Shown: positions 27,228-35,124 of the stretch, one piece after another
Layout of the letters: the number at the start of each line of letters is the position of its first letter
How positions within the stretch are numbered: the first letter of the stretch is position 1
DNA from: JAWKWH01 sp963669415
GTDB lineage: Bacteria > Pseudomonadota > Alphaproteobacteria > Rhizobiales > Rhizobiaceae
Reading direction: 5' to 3'
NCBI GenBank assembly: GCA_963669415.2
Contig: CAXXPS010000003.1
Span: forward strand, 868,001-932,000
DNA: 64,000 nucleotides
Position numbers and translations under genes: made by a program
Notes under the pieces: generated by a model
The model's input: only the letters and a program-made list of their open reading frames with translations
Database searches by the model: none
What the model was told of the DNA's origin: nothing

Positions 27228-27250
27228 GGTCGGGCTCTCGCCCGACCTTT
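27228..27250 (+). terminator. likely terminator after the cold-shock gene
   Basis: A perfect 8-base stem (GGTCGGGC / GCCCGACC) with loop TCTC is followed by TTTCTGCCTTT. It lies 63 bases past the stop of the cold-shock gene and 34 bases before the next start. It could end that transcript or limit read-through into the next gene. Confidence 0.6.
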
Positions 27251-27283
27251 CTGCCTTTCGACAGAATCCGAGAAAGAGAAATC

Positions 27284-27565
27284 ATGACAGATATCACTCC
27301 ATCACATGATCTCTTCCGTCCAAAACTGTCTAGATCTGAAACCAAGGCCGAAATTACGGACCGTTCTGCGCGGTCAATAATCGAAGCGGAGGCCAAGCTC
27401 CGTGAGCGCAAAACGGAAAAGCTTCGCCAGGCACGTCTGGAGAGCAAGGAGCGGAAAGATTTAGCTTCGCTGCCCACACAGAAACGAGCCGCGAAAGTAA
27501 TAGAACCGAAGGGGACTGTTACTCCGTCGACAAAATATTGCTCGGGCGACGAGGTCATCACTTGA
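27284..27565 (+). CDS. small charged helical protein, 93 residues
   Basis: The frame starts MTDITPSHDLFRPKLSRSET and continues with a long charged helix (RSIIEAEAKLRERKTEKLRQ, ARLESKERKD). I recall similar short proteins in Hyphomicrobiales with no experimentally known role. Composition suggests a coiled coil or RNA-contacting helix. It lies downstream of the cold-shock gene. Its stop overlaps a possible TTG-started membrane peptide (27562). GAGAAAGAG precedes the ATG. Confidence 0.6.
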   Translation: MTDITPSHDLFRPKLSRSETKAEITDRSARSIIEAEAKLRERKTEKLRQARLESKERKDLASLPTQKRAAKVIEPKGTVTPSTKYCSGDEVIT

Positions 27566-27675
27566 AATATTACACCCTCCTGACCGCAGATCCGCTCCTA
27601 ATGCTAGTCCTCCTCATGATCCTTTGCATCGCGGGTACGATGATCTATGTGGTCTTGACCAGTATTACGTTTTAG
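27562..27675 (+). CDS. possible 37-residue membrane peptide
   Basis: From TTG 27562, overlapping the previous stop, the frame reads KYYTLLTADPLLMLVLLMIL and then CIAGTMIYVVLTSITF, a single membrane helix. An ATG at 27601 would give a 24-residue version. The start-stop overlap and helix-like composition are in favour; length and the weak start codon are against. Confidence 0.3.
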   Translation: MKYYTLLTADPLLMLVLLMILCIAGTMIYVVLTSITF

Positions 27676-28147
27676 GCGGCGATCCTACGTCCGGTATTTG
27701 CTGGACCGTCACTTCGAACAGGCAGTATCAGCCATTGGCGCTTTTACCCGTTGGCCGGCGGTGCAATTTGGACATCAGACACTTTCAGTCATTTTCAATT
27801 CGTCGGCATAGCGGTCCTTCATTCGACCGCCTTCATGCTCCGTTCAGCGGGCATTCGAGCAAACCGACGGCAGCATTTTTCTTGATGGAATGCAATTTGG
27901 TTAGCGCAATGCGGTATTGGACCATTTGTGTCGATCCAACAAACTGACGATTTCCGAATAAGTGAGACTTCAGTTCAGAGCTCATTCCTACACTGATGCT
28001 GTAGCGCAGCGAAGGACGGCTTTACGCAACTGAACCAAAGTCAGAGGCCAGTTCGCTGTACGTAAATGCACCGCGTCGTTTCAACGCGACTACAAAAAGG
28101 AAGTCATTTTCGTAAACCTATCGAATGGGCAAACTTATTCAGATGCC
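27676..28147. other. 470-base gap, no gene seen
   Basis: No frame here has a good start region or recognisable product. It separates the small-protein cluster from the convergent cytidylyltransferase gene, whose stop is at 28148. Confidence 0.4.
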
Positions 28148-28624
28148 TCAAGGTCCTATTGACGGTAGCCGGTGAGCCTCTTGCGAGAAAGTCTTGATTG
28201 GCTTTCTTCGTGCTCGGGCCTGTGCCAAAACCGATTTCTTTATTTTCGTGGATGACGTTCTCGGATTGTAGCGAACTTGGACAACTTGTTTCCCCATTTC
28301 TTCTAAATAGGCATCCACATCAAGGTTGTGGGATTTTGTCCCCCAATCTTCGCCAATCACAAAGATATCTGCATTTACCGCTTTGCAGCCTGAAACATAT
28401 TCAAGTTTATGGTAGGGGCGGACTAGGTCGACACAGCGTAACGCTTGCAACATCTCCACGCGTTGATCCAAAGGAACAATGGGAACATTAGGTTTGTAAA
28501 GGTTTACGACCTCATCTGAAGCCACGCCGACAGCCAGGAAATCCCCCAGCGTTTTGCAATGGTTCAGCAAAGCAAGATGTCCGACATGGAGCAGGTCAAA
28601 AGTACCAACTGTATAGACAATCAT
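28148..28624 (-). CDS. cytidylyltransferase, glycerol-3-phosphate cytidylyltransferase-like
   Basis: The 158-residue protein opens VYTVGTFDLLHVGHLALLNH with the HxGH nucleotide-binding motif, has VIGEDWG, and then RTSSTKIKK, the counterpart of the RTxxxSTTKIK signature of TagD/ECT/PCT enzymes. It should transfer CMP from CTP to a phosphorylated alcohol, giving a CDP-alcohol; the alcohol cannot be told from sequence. It is divergent from a CDP-alcohol phosphatidyltransferase starting 233 bases away, which could use such a product. The C-terminal 20 residues are basic and extend past the usual family end. A hairpin with a T-run lies in its leader. Confidence 0.8.
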   Translation of the reverse strand: MIVYTVGTFDLLHVGHLALLNHCKTLGDFLAVGVASDEVVNLYKPNVPIVPLDQRVEMLQALRCVDLVRPYHKLEYVSGCKAVNADIFVIGEDWGTKSHNLDVDAYLEEMGKQVVQVRYNPRTSSTKIKKSVLAQARARRKPIKTFSQEAHRLPSIGP

Positions 28625-28660
28625 TCTATTCTTTATCCTTTTTTCTACCCAGAAACGGTG

Positions 28661-28688
28661 TTAAAAAGCAGCGTGTGAATACACGCTG
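28661..28688 (-). promoter_or_regulatory. terminator-like hairpin in leader of cytidylyltransferase
   Basis: On the minus strand, CAGCGTGT, loop ATTC, ACACGCTG is a perfect 8-base stem followed directly by CTTTTTAA. The hairpin ends 36 bases before the cytidylyltransferase ATG. It has the form of an intrinsic terminator placed upstream of the gene, so it either blocks read-through from the divergent side or acts as an attenuator. Confidence 0.45.
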
Positions 28689-28857
28689 ACGTGGAATTTA
28701 TACTTTAGTTTCAAGCAATTAAGCTAATCCGCCGCCAGTCCTTCAGAGGTCTGGAGACAGTCATTGTTTAAAAACTGCACGTTTAAAGTGCACACAGAAC
28801 GTGAACAGAATTTTCCTGTCGAACAGGGAGATAGCACTATATTTCAAAGGACGCGCC

Positions 28858-29514
28858 ATGACAATCGAAGACGCCGCTGGCCCAAGGAAGCCAACAAGAT
28901 CGATACTGTCATATCTCAACGATCTTCCCAATATCTGCTCCCTCGCGGGCCTGGGCTGCACACTGTTAGCGATTTATTTTCTTATAGTGGGTGTTTATGC
29001 CGCGGCCATGATTGGCATGATCTGGGCAGTCGCCTTCGATTGGGCCGACGGGATAATTGCGCGGAGGATGGCAGGTAGAACAGGCAGTGACCGGCAATTC
29101 GGGGGACAGCTTGATTTGCTCATCGATATTGTAAGCTATGGCGTCACGCCCAGCATTTTGATCTTGAGCTACGCAAGCTTTAGCGCCGCTTTTTTGCCCG
29201 TAGCCTTCATAATGCTGGTTTTTGGTGTGGTCCGGCTGAGTTACTTCAGCACCTTCGGGTTGACGGATGATGCAAAGTATACTGGCTTAGCTATTGATAA
29301 TAATAGCATCATTCTTGTCTTCATTTTTTTGTTTGCAGGATATTTTGATCGCCCCCTGTTTGCCATCATTCTCGCTGCCAGTGGCTTCTGTCTAGCGGTT
29401 TTGAATGTATCTCAGATTAAGACGCCAAAGCTGTCCGGCAATCCCGTTAATGTCGTCCTTCTTGCGATCTATACGCTGGTAGTATCCGGTATCTATGGTT
29501 GGACTCTACTATGA
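28858..29514 (+). CDS. CDP-alcohol phosphatidyltransferase family protein
   Basis: The 218-residue membrane protein has about six helices. Its active-site signature DWADGIIAR...G...D...D is complete, but with 12 residues instead of the usual 8 between AR and the next G. The following segment LLIDIVSYGVTP resembles phosphatidylserine synthases. It should move a phospho-alcohol group between a CDP-linked donor and an alcohol acceptor. ATG 28858 with AAAGGA nine bases upstream is a better start than GTG 28801. It may use the product of the divergent cytidylyltransferase, or act as a PssA-like enzyme using CDP-diacylglycerol. Confidence 0.82.
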   Translation: MTIEDAAGPRKPTRSILSYLNDLPNICSLAGLGCTLLAIYFLIVGVYAAAMIGMIWAVAFDWADGIIARRMAGRTGSDRQFGGQLDLLIDIVSYGVTPSILILSYASFSAAFLPVAFIMLVFGVVRLSYFSTFGLTDDAKYTGLAIDNNSIILVFIFLFAGYFDRPLFAIILAASGFCLAVLNVSQIKTPKLSGNPVNVVLLAIYTLVVSGIYGWTLL

Positions 29515-29600
29515 ATTTTGCCTGAAATGCAGGTACGTTTTGTGATATTTTGTTGGATCACGCGTGGAAAGTTGCCCTCGAACAGATTACCGCGAAGGGT

Positions 29601-29750
29601 AACTTTGTCCGCTGAGCCGACTTTGAGCAGCCAAAATTGCAACGTCCGTTTTTAGGACTCATTTGACAACTGCGAATGACCGATTTGGGGGCGCAAAGCA
29701 GTCCTCCAGATTCCTCACCGCGAAGGTCAGATTCGAGCCTATAGTAACAG
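29601..29750 (+). repeat. interspersed repeat, copy A (unoccupied)
   Basis: This copy contains gaatgaccgatttggggg followed by cgcaaagc, preceded by tgtccg-containing sequence and followed by gcgaaggtcagattcgagcc. Related copies lie at 31951, 36046 and 38953. The position at which the two IS elements entered other copies (after ttcga, here 29736) is uninterrupted. Confidence 0.75.
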
Positions 29751-29835
29751 CTCTGGAGCGGCTCGACGAATGTCTGCTCAACATTCTAGCAACCGCAGGC
29801 GATGCGTGTGCCGCCGCACCTGCGGTCATGGTAGT

Positions 29836-30288
29836 TTACTGCCCGGAAGCGACGGCCGAAAACTTCTCCAGCGCACCCTTCATAGCCAGCACTGCCGGAT
29901 GGTCAGGTGCGAGACCATGCGTCGGCGCAACAGCCGTCGGATCATCGTATGTCGCCCAGGTTTGGCCGTTCGCATCTTCGAAAAACAAGATGCGCAAAGG
30001 AAGATACAAGGCCATCGTTTGTCCGTCTTGCAGCGCTTTCGCGCCGATTTTCGGGCTGCCGAATATGACGACCGTGGTGGGTCGCAATACTTCACCCACC
30101 GACGCGTTGCCCTTGGCGAAATCGATTTTATTGAAGACGCGCGCGCCGGCAGCTTCGACTGCACTCGTTAGACGCTCGACCGAATGCTGCACTGTGGAAT
30201 TGCTGGCGACATTGACACGCTCGGCCATGGCGGTGCTCGACATAAGGCTGAAAAGGATTGCGGAAGCGATCGTGTTTGGTGTTTTCAT
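29836..30288 (-). CDS. DUF302 domain protein, secreted
   Basis: The 150-residue protein has a signal peptide (MKTPNTIASAILFSLMSS, cleavage near AMAER). The DUF302 fold follows, with the typical pattern SVERLTSAVEAAGARVFNKI, RPTTVVIFGSPKIG and ALYLPLRILFFED. The family is of unknown function and its domain is often periplasmic. It is divergent from a CadC-like regulator starting at 30393, so the regulator probably controls it. A ribosome-binding site (AAGGAGATAATT) precedes the ATG. Confidence 0.85.
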   Translation of the reverse strand: MKTPNTIASAILFSLMSSTAMAERVNVASNSTVQHSVERLTSAVEAAGARVFNKIDFAKGNASVGEVLRPTTVVIFGSPKIGAKALQDGQTMALYLPLRILFFEDANGQTWATYDDPTAVAPTHGLAPDHPAVLAMKGALEKFSAVASGQ

Positions 30289-30392
30289 AATTATCTCCTT
30301 CTTGGACTGATCGCTCGATTATTGAACCAACTTGCGTCATAGTGCTTGGGCGAAACTGGGTGGTTTCGGGAGGATTTTTGGAGGATTTGGGC

Positions 30393-31895
30393 TTGAACGG
30401 GATCCCGAACAGAGTCTGGAGCTTCGGCCCGTTCCTTCTGAATGAAGCGACCTCTGAACTCACAAAAAACGGCGAACTCGTCGCCATAGAACCGCAGAGC
30501 TTGCGTCTCCTCAGTTATTTAATCAATCACAAGGAGCGTGTCGTCAGCCGCGATGATCTGGTCAAAGCCATATGGGATGGACGCGTTGTCAGCGACTGGG
30601 CCATCTCGGGGGCGGTCAAGGCACTCCGGTCCGCGCTCGATGATACGGGTGCCGAAAAACAATTTGTGCGTACAATCCACTCCCGTGGATATCGCTTTGT
30701 CGCACCTGTCACATCATCGCAATCTCTTCAAGGATCGAAAAAACGGCCCACGCTTCTGGTCCGCATATTCCGACTGACTGACCGCGCCGCCGGACTGGAC
30801 TATCTTGCCGAGGGACTGGCGGAAGATCTAATTACCGGCCTTTCCGGCAAGAAGAACTGGCGCGTTCTATCCTACAACACGACACGGGCCCTGGCCGACA
30901 CGGTTCCATCGCAGACCCATGGCGTTACTACGATTATCGACGGCAGCATCCGCCAGATAGGCGATACGATCCGTATCAACGTATCAACGCTCGACGAAAC
31001 CGGCGAGCACCAAAACTGGGCGGAAAGTTTTGACCTGACAACCGATAGCCTTCTGGCCGGTCACGATATGATCAGAGACCGGTTAATTGCGGTTCTGTCG
31101 CCCGGAGAGCGCGATGCCCAACCAAAACCCCGCGGGACAACAAATCCGACGGCTTACGATCACTATCAAAAGGGGCGATACGCCTATTTTCGCTACCAGC
31201 CTAAAGCTTTTGTCGATGCCTTGGCTCATTTCTCGAAGGCGGCGGACATCGATCCAGGTTTCGCCAACGCCTATGCTCAGCAGGCCTATTGCCGGACGAC
31301 GCTTTACGTCTTCGGTTTGCCAGGTGCAGATCTGACACTGGATGCAGCTGAAGGCCTGGCGCGCAAGGCAATTGAGATAAACGATGCATCTGCATTGGGG
31401 TATGCGCGACTTGGCTGGGTATTGGGATACCGGGGCAGACCAGACGAGACAGTCGCCGCGTTTGAGACGGCGTTGTCCCGTGACCCCGATAACGCCGAAG
31501 TCTATCTTGCATATGGCGAAACGATGAACCGCCTTGCCCAGCCTGAAAAGGCGAAGCCGCTTCTTGAAGCCGTCTTTTCAAAGGACAGCTATTTCCCGCC
31601 CAGCTGGGAGTTTCCTCAAGGCCATACCCACATTCTTTTAGGTAATCACAGCCGCGCAATTGCCCATTTAAAGTCAGTTCTTGATCGGGTGGAAGGCTTC
31701 ATTCCTGCGCGTGTACAATTGGTCCGCGGGCTCTGGGAAACAGGCGACAAGGAAGGCGCTTCGCAGATTGTGACAAGCATCAAGGACTTTGCACCCAAAT
31801 ACAGCGTGGCACACGCAATGCGCATGTTCCCATATCCAGTGGACGTGGAAAGGGATCGATTGCTCGGTGCACTTAGTGAAGCTGGAATGAGCTGA
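30393..31895 (+). CDS. winged-helix (OmpR/CadC type) regulator with TolB-like and TPR domains
   Basis: This roughly 500-residue protein begins with a winged-helix DNA-binding domain: VWSFGPFLLNEATSELTKNG, LLSYLINHKERVVSRDDLV, IHSRGYRFVAPV. A TolB N-terminal-like domain follows (about 120-235; LAEGLAEDLITGLS), then tetratricopeptide repeats to the end. This layout is seen in CadC-like and adenylate-cyclase-associated regulators of alphaproteobacteria; no membrane helix is seen here. GGAGG lies eight bases before TTG 30393, which I prefer to GTG 30342. It faces the DUF302 gene. Confidence 0.8.
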   Translation: MNGIPNRVWSFGPFLLNEATSELTKNGELVAIEPQSLRLLSYLINHKERVVSRDDLVKAIWDGRVVSDWAISGAVKALRSALDDTGAEKQFVRTIHSRGYRFVAPVTSSQSLQGSKKRPTLLVRIFRLTDRAAGLDYLAEGLAEDLITGLSGKKNWRVLSYNTTRALADTVPSQTHGVTTIIDGSIRQIGDTIRINVSTLDETGEHQNWAESFDLTTDSLLAGHDMIRDRLIAVLSPGERDAQPKPRGTTNPTAYDHYQKGRYAYFRYQPKAFVDALAHFSKAADIDPGFANAYAQQAYCRTTLYVFGLPGADLTLDAAEGLARKAIEINDASALGYARLGWVLGYRGRPDETVAAFETALSRDPDNAEVYLAYGETMNRLAQPEKAKPLLEAVFSKDSYFPPSWEFPQGHTHILLGNHSRAIAHLKSVLDRVEGFIPARVQLVRGLWETGDKEGASQIVTSIKDFAPKYSVAHAMRMFPYPVDVERDRLLGALSEAGMS

Positions 31896-31950
31896 TCCAG
31901 GCGCAACTACATCGTGGTTGTTCCGAAAGCAGACGTGCAACAATGTGAAT

Positions 31951-32094
31951 TATAAGTCCGTTTCGTCCCCATAGCAGTGGTCGAAAACCCACAGCTACGA
32001 TGTTTGCTTTCAGGATTCAGTTGAAAACTGCGAATGACCGATGTGGGGGCGCAAAGGAGCGTTCCAGATCACTCGCAGCATAAGTCACCTCCAG
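31951..32094 (+). repeat. interspersed repeat, copy B
   Basis: The copy contains tgtttgctttcaggattcag and gaatgaccgatgtggggg followed by cgcaaag, matching copies A, C and D in order and spacing through the core. The sequence beyond the core diverges. It separates the regulator gene from the methyltransferase gene. Confidence 0.7.
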
Positions 32095-32138
32095 CACGAA
32101 GCAGACATAGCTAAAAGGGTAGACAATTGCTCATGACA

Positions 32139-32963
32139 TCAAGGTTTCTGTCCTGAAGCAATAACCAAGGCCGCCGGAATCCTGCCGCCGTCCTCGGTCA
32201 GATGCACCTTCGCGCCATCCATGATTGCCTGTTTGATTCTGTCCCGCGCTTCTTGCGATTGCGCAGCCAGCAACGGACCGAGCCGCGCCGTGCTGGTCGA
32301 CAATTCCTCAACGAACTCCGCCGGTGTTGTAAACGGCCAGATCAGCGGCGTTTCGCTAGTCGCTACTTCAACGAAGCCAGCCTTTCGCAACACGCTTTTG
32401 CACTCTTGGTGGTCACCGAAACGGAATAGCGGCGGGCCTTCGGGCAGCTCCACATCGAGTGTGCCGTATTCTTGTATCGACCCGAGGATGAGCCCCATGA
32501 ATGGATTTACCGATGGCGGGGTCCAGCAGGTGAAAGTGTAACGGCCGCCGGATCGCAACACGCGAAACGCCTCTCTCACAGCTTGTTCCGGTCTAGCGAA
32601 GTGAAGTATTCCGAGGTTGCAGACGACTGCGTCAAACGCTCCAACCTCAAAGGGAAGGTTCTCCGCATCTGCCTCAAGGATTTCGGCGCCCGGATTGAGA
32701 GACCGTGCAAGCGCGACCATATCCGGTGCAAAGTCAATCCCGGTAACCTTCGCGCCAAGTGCAATCGCGTCAGCTGTCAACAGCCCCGGGCCGCAGGCAA
32801 CGTCCAGCATATTCGTCTCCGCCGCCGCGTTGACGGCATTCAGGACCGCGCTGTTTGCCTGAGCGGTGACATTAGCAGTTTTGTTTGCATAGCTCTCCGC
32901 AACACGGGAATATCCATCACGTTCGAATGTCTTGAAGGCTGGTTCATCAAAGTCATTATCCAC
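32139..32963 (-). CDS. class I SAM-dependent methyltransferase
   Basis: The 274-residue protein has motif I LDVACGPGLLT (about residue 53), an acidic residue in VTGIDFAPDM, EADAENLPFEVGAFDAVVCN (motifs II-III) and FRVLRSGGRYTF. It belongs to the UbiE/Methyltransf_11 type. The substrate is not predictable. It is on the same strand as the SDR and homocysteine S-methyltransferase genes upstream but separated from the SDR by 303 bases, so operon membership is uncertain. Confidence 0.85.
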   Translation of the reverse strand: MDNDFDEPAFKTFERDGYSRVAESYANKTANVTAQANSAVLNAVNAAAETNMLDVACGPGLLTADAIALGAKVTGIDFAPDMVALARSLNPGAEILEADAENLPFEVGAFDAVVCNLGILHFARPEQAVREAFRVLRSGGRYTFTCWTPPSVNPFMGLILGSIQEYGTLDVELPEGPPLFRFGDHQECKSVLRKAGFVEVATSETPLIWPFTTPAEFVEELSTSTARLGPLLAAQSQEARDRIKQAIMDGAKVHLTEDGGRIPAALVIASGQKP

Positions 32964-33266
32964 GGTTTCCCTCCCAATTCAGCGAACGGCGATTACCGGT
33001 TCCATACTCGGCCCAAGGAAGCGGTGTCTGCCCGGCGCTGGTGTTTGCCTGCGCACGGTTATCGATAGTGGTATTTTGATCCATGAGCAGGTGGAACAGA
33101 ACTTTATCCTGGTTCCGGCAGGCAGGCAAAAGTCGGTAAAGTCCGCGAACATGATTTTTGGAGCTACCGCTCAGAGCCCAAATTGCCCTTTCGAGGATTG
33201 CTGCGAAGGCCTGGTCTCTCGACGACGGTCAACTTCGCCGCTTTATTCACGAGCTATCGCTTGGTG
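32964..33266. other. 303-base gap, no gene seen
   Basis: No supported coding frame or terminator is visible between the SDR stop and the methyltransferase start. The methyltransferase promoter should lie here. Confidence 0.4.
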
Positions 33267-34031
33267 CTAGCTCAGCCGAATGACCTGTCCGCCGTCGAAG
33301 CCAATAGACTGGCCGGTCATGAAGTCGGCCGCGTCCGACGCCAAGTATCGCACCAGCGCGGATAGCTCGGCAAATTCGCCGAGCCGACCGGCGGGGATAC
33401 TGGCGACGGCGGAGGCGAACTGTTCTGCGGTGAATACCTCGCGGGCAAGGGGGCTGTTCAGGAACCCCAAATCGACGGCGTTGACCGTGATATCCGGCCC
33501 CAGTTCCACTGCGAGCGCCCGAGTGAGCGCGTTCAAGCCGCCCTTGGACGCGCAGAAATTCGCTGCGTTGGCGCGACCGACTTGGCTTGTAATTGCCGAG
33601 ATGTTGATGATTCGACCGCGGCCGGAATTTTCCGATTTCATCAGACGCGCGGCCGAGCGCGAGCACAGGAATGGGCCTTTGAGGTTGGTCGCGACAACCG
33701 CGTCCCAGTGATCTTCGGTCATGTCAACAATGGGCGCGTCGCGGTTGATTCCGGCGTTGTTGACCAGGATGTCGAGCCCGCCAAACCGGGTTTCAATATC
33801 CTCGAACATACGTTGCACATCCACGCCGATGCTAACGTCCGCTTGGACGGCAAAGGCTTGGCCACCAGCGGCAGTGATCTCGGATACAACCTCATTGGCC
33901 AGATCGGATGACCGCTGAAAGTTCACCGCGATCTGTGCGCCCTCTGCAGCGAAATCTTCGGCGAGTTGTCGGCCAACGCCGCGCGATGCGCCGGTTATCA
34001 GCACTCTCTTGCCAGAATCTAGATTTGCCAT
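33267..34031 (-). CDS. SDR family protein lacking canonical catalytic Ser and Tyr
   Basis: This 254-residue protein is FabG-like over its length: TGASRGVG (residues 14-20), NNAG (91-94) and VVATNLKGP with the conserved Asn. At the active site the usual Ser is Ala146 (INISAIT) and the usual Tyr is Phe159 (ANFCASKGG); Lys163 is kept. The spacing between Ala146 and Phe159 equals that of Ser and Tyr in FabG. NAD(P) binding is likely, but normal ketoreductase or dehydrogenase chemistry is doubtful. It lies 35 bases after the homocysteine S-methyltransferase gene, probably in one operon. Confidence 0.82.
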   Translation of the reverse strand: MANLDSGKRVLITGASRGVGRQLAEDFAAEGAQIAVNFQRSSDLANEVVSEITAAGGQAFAVQADVSIGVDVQRMFEDIETRFGGLDILVNNAGINRDAPIVDMTEDHWDAVVATNLKGPFLCSRSAARLMKSENSGRGRIINISAITSQVGRANAANFCASKGGLNALTRALAVELGPDITVNAVDLGFLNSPLAREVFTAEQFASAVASIPAGRLGEFAELSALVRYLASDAADFMTGQSIGFDGGQVIRLS

Positions 34032-34066
34032 GACCTGTTCCTTGCCCGTGGAACTACGACGCGAAT

Positions 34067-35008
34067 TTACGCGGCCAACAACGCTTTGCCGATCTTTTCG
34101 ACGTGGACGAAATCGGTACCGCAGCAGCCGCCGAACACGTTCATTTTTGGAAACGCGGTCCTTAGGTCGCGATATTGCCCCGCCAGCTCATCCGGGTTGC
34201 CTTCTTCAAGATGCCCCAACTGGCAGAGCGTGCCGTGGTCGAGGGTGGAGGCGTTGGCCCGCAGCCCGCGAATGCGTTCGGTCCAGGAGCCCGTGGTCAG
34301 GGCCGGCCCGAAATCCAAAGGATGCGAACAGTTGATCATGTAGTATGCCGGCGCGCAGTCGGTTGCGGCGTCGACCGTCTCGATTGCCTGGTGCAACGAT
34401 TCACCGCTGCGCAGATTGCGGTCCTTCTCCAGCGTGAAGGAAATGACCGACGGCAAGCCGGCATTCGCAGCAGCCCGAGCGATGCCGATGGCCTCGTCGG
34501 TTGCGTTCAGCGTAAGTGCAGTGACGATATCTGCACCGGCGTTCCGGAAGGTCTCGATCTGCACGGCGTGATATTCCTCGGCCCCCTCTGCGGTCAGTTC
34601 TTCGTTTTTCTGATAAGCATCGCCCTTGGGACCGATGCAGCCGCTGATCACGGTGTGCTTGGGCGCCAATCCCGTTTTGGCGGCAATCTCTCGGTAGAGG
34701 TCCAGGCATCTGTGGTTCATCTCCGCCAAGCTGGCGTCAGAATATCCCAGAAGCTGGCCCCAATCCCGGCTGGCCCGATACGTCAGGCTATCGAAAATGA
34801 ATCCGGTATTCAGCTGCAGAGCAATATTGGCGAACGTTCGGTAATATTCGCGGATAGCCGCCGTGGCTTTGATGTCGTTGAGCAGGTGAAAGGCGCTGAA
34901 TTCCGGTAGATCGAATCCGCGTTTGTACATCAACCAGGTTTCCGTACCACCGTCGGTTAGAAAGATGTCATCGGTCTGATGCGGCAAAATCGGTGTTGCA
35001 TGTGTCAT
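34067..35008 (-). CDS. homocysteine S-methyltransferase family protein
   Basis: The 313-residue TIM-barrel protein starts with the FLTDGGTETWL motif. It has all three zinc-binding cysteines: Cys227 in INCSHP and Cys295/Cys296 in GGCCGTD. The family transfers methyl groups from donors such as S-methylmethionine or betaine to homocysteine; the donor is not evident. ATG 35008 is preceded by GGGAGG. It is divergent from the LysR-type regulator and is followed closely by the SDR gene, so the regulator likely controls both. Confidence 0.88.
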   Translation of the reverse strand: MTHATPILPHQTDDIFLTDGGTETWLMYKRGFDLPEFSAFHLLNDIKATAAIREYYRTFANIALQLNTGFIFDSLTYRASRDWGQLLGYSDASLAEMNHRCLDLYREIAAKTGLAPKHTVISGCIGPKGDAYQKNEELTAEGAEEYHAVQIETFRNAGADIVTALTLNATDEAIGIARAAANAGLPSVISFTLEKDRNLRSGESLHQAIETVDAATDCAPAYYMINCSHPLDFGPALTTGSWTERIRGLRANASTLDHGTLCQLGHLEEGNPDELAGQYRDLRTAFPKMNVFGGCCGTDFVHVEKIGKALLAA

Positions 35009-35098
35009 GAATGCCTCCCGGTGGGTGAGCTATCGATCATGGACCAAGGGTAGGATTCGCTGGCCATCGGTGACAAACGATCATTATTATGCATATAA

Positions 35099-35113
35099 CT
35101 TAGAAAATCTAAG
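35099..35113. promoter_or_regulatory. palindrome CTTAGA-AAA-TCTAAG before LysR gene
   Basis: A perfect 6-3-6 inverted repeat lies just upstream of the LysR-type regulator start, in the gap shared with the homocysteine S-methyltransferase gene. LysR regulators usually bind imperfect palindromes in such gaps, so this may be an autoregulatory site. Confidence 0.4.
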
Positions 35114-35124
35114 GTATGGATCTC

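Noticed and set aside
32472..33068. 198-codon open frame on the plus strand
   Set aside because: It is antisense to the SAM methyltransferase, which has clear motifs; no start site or domain supports it.
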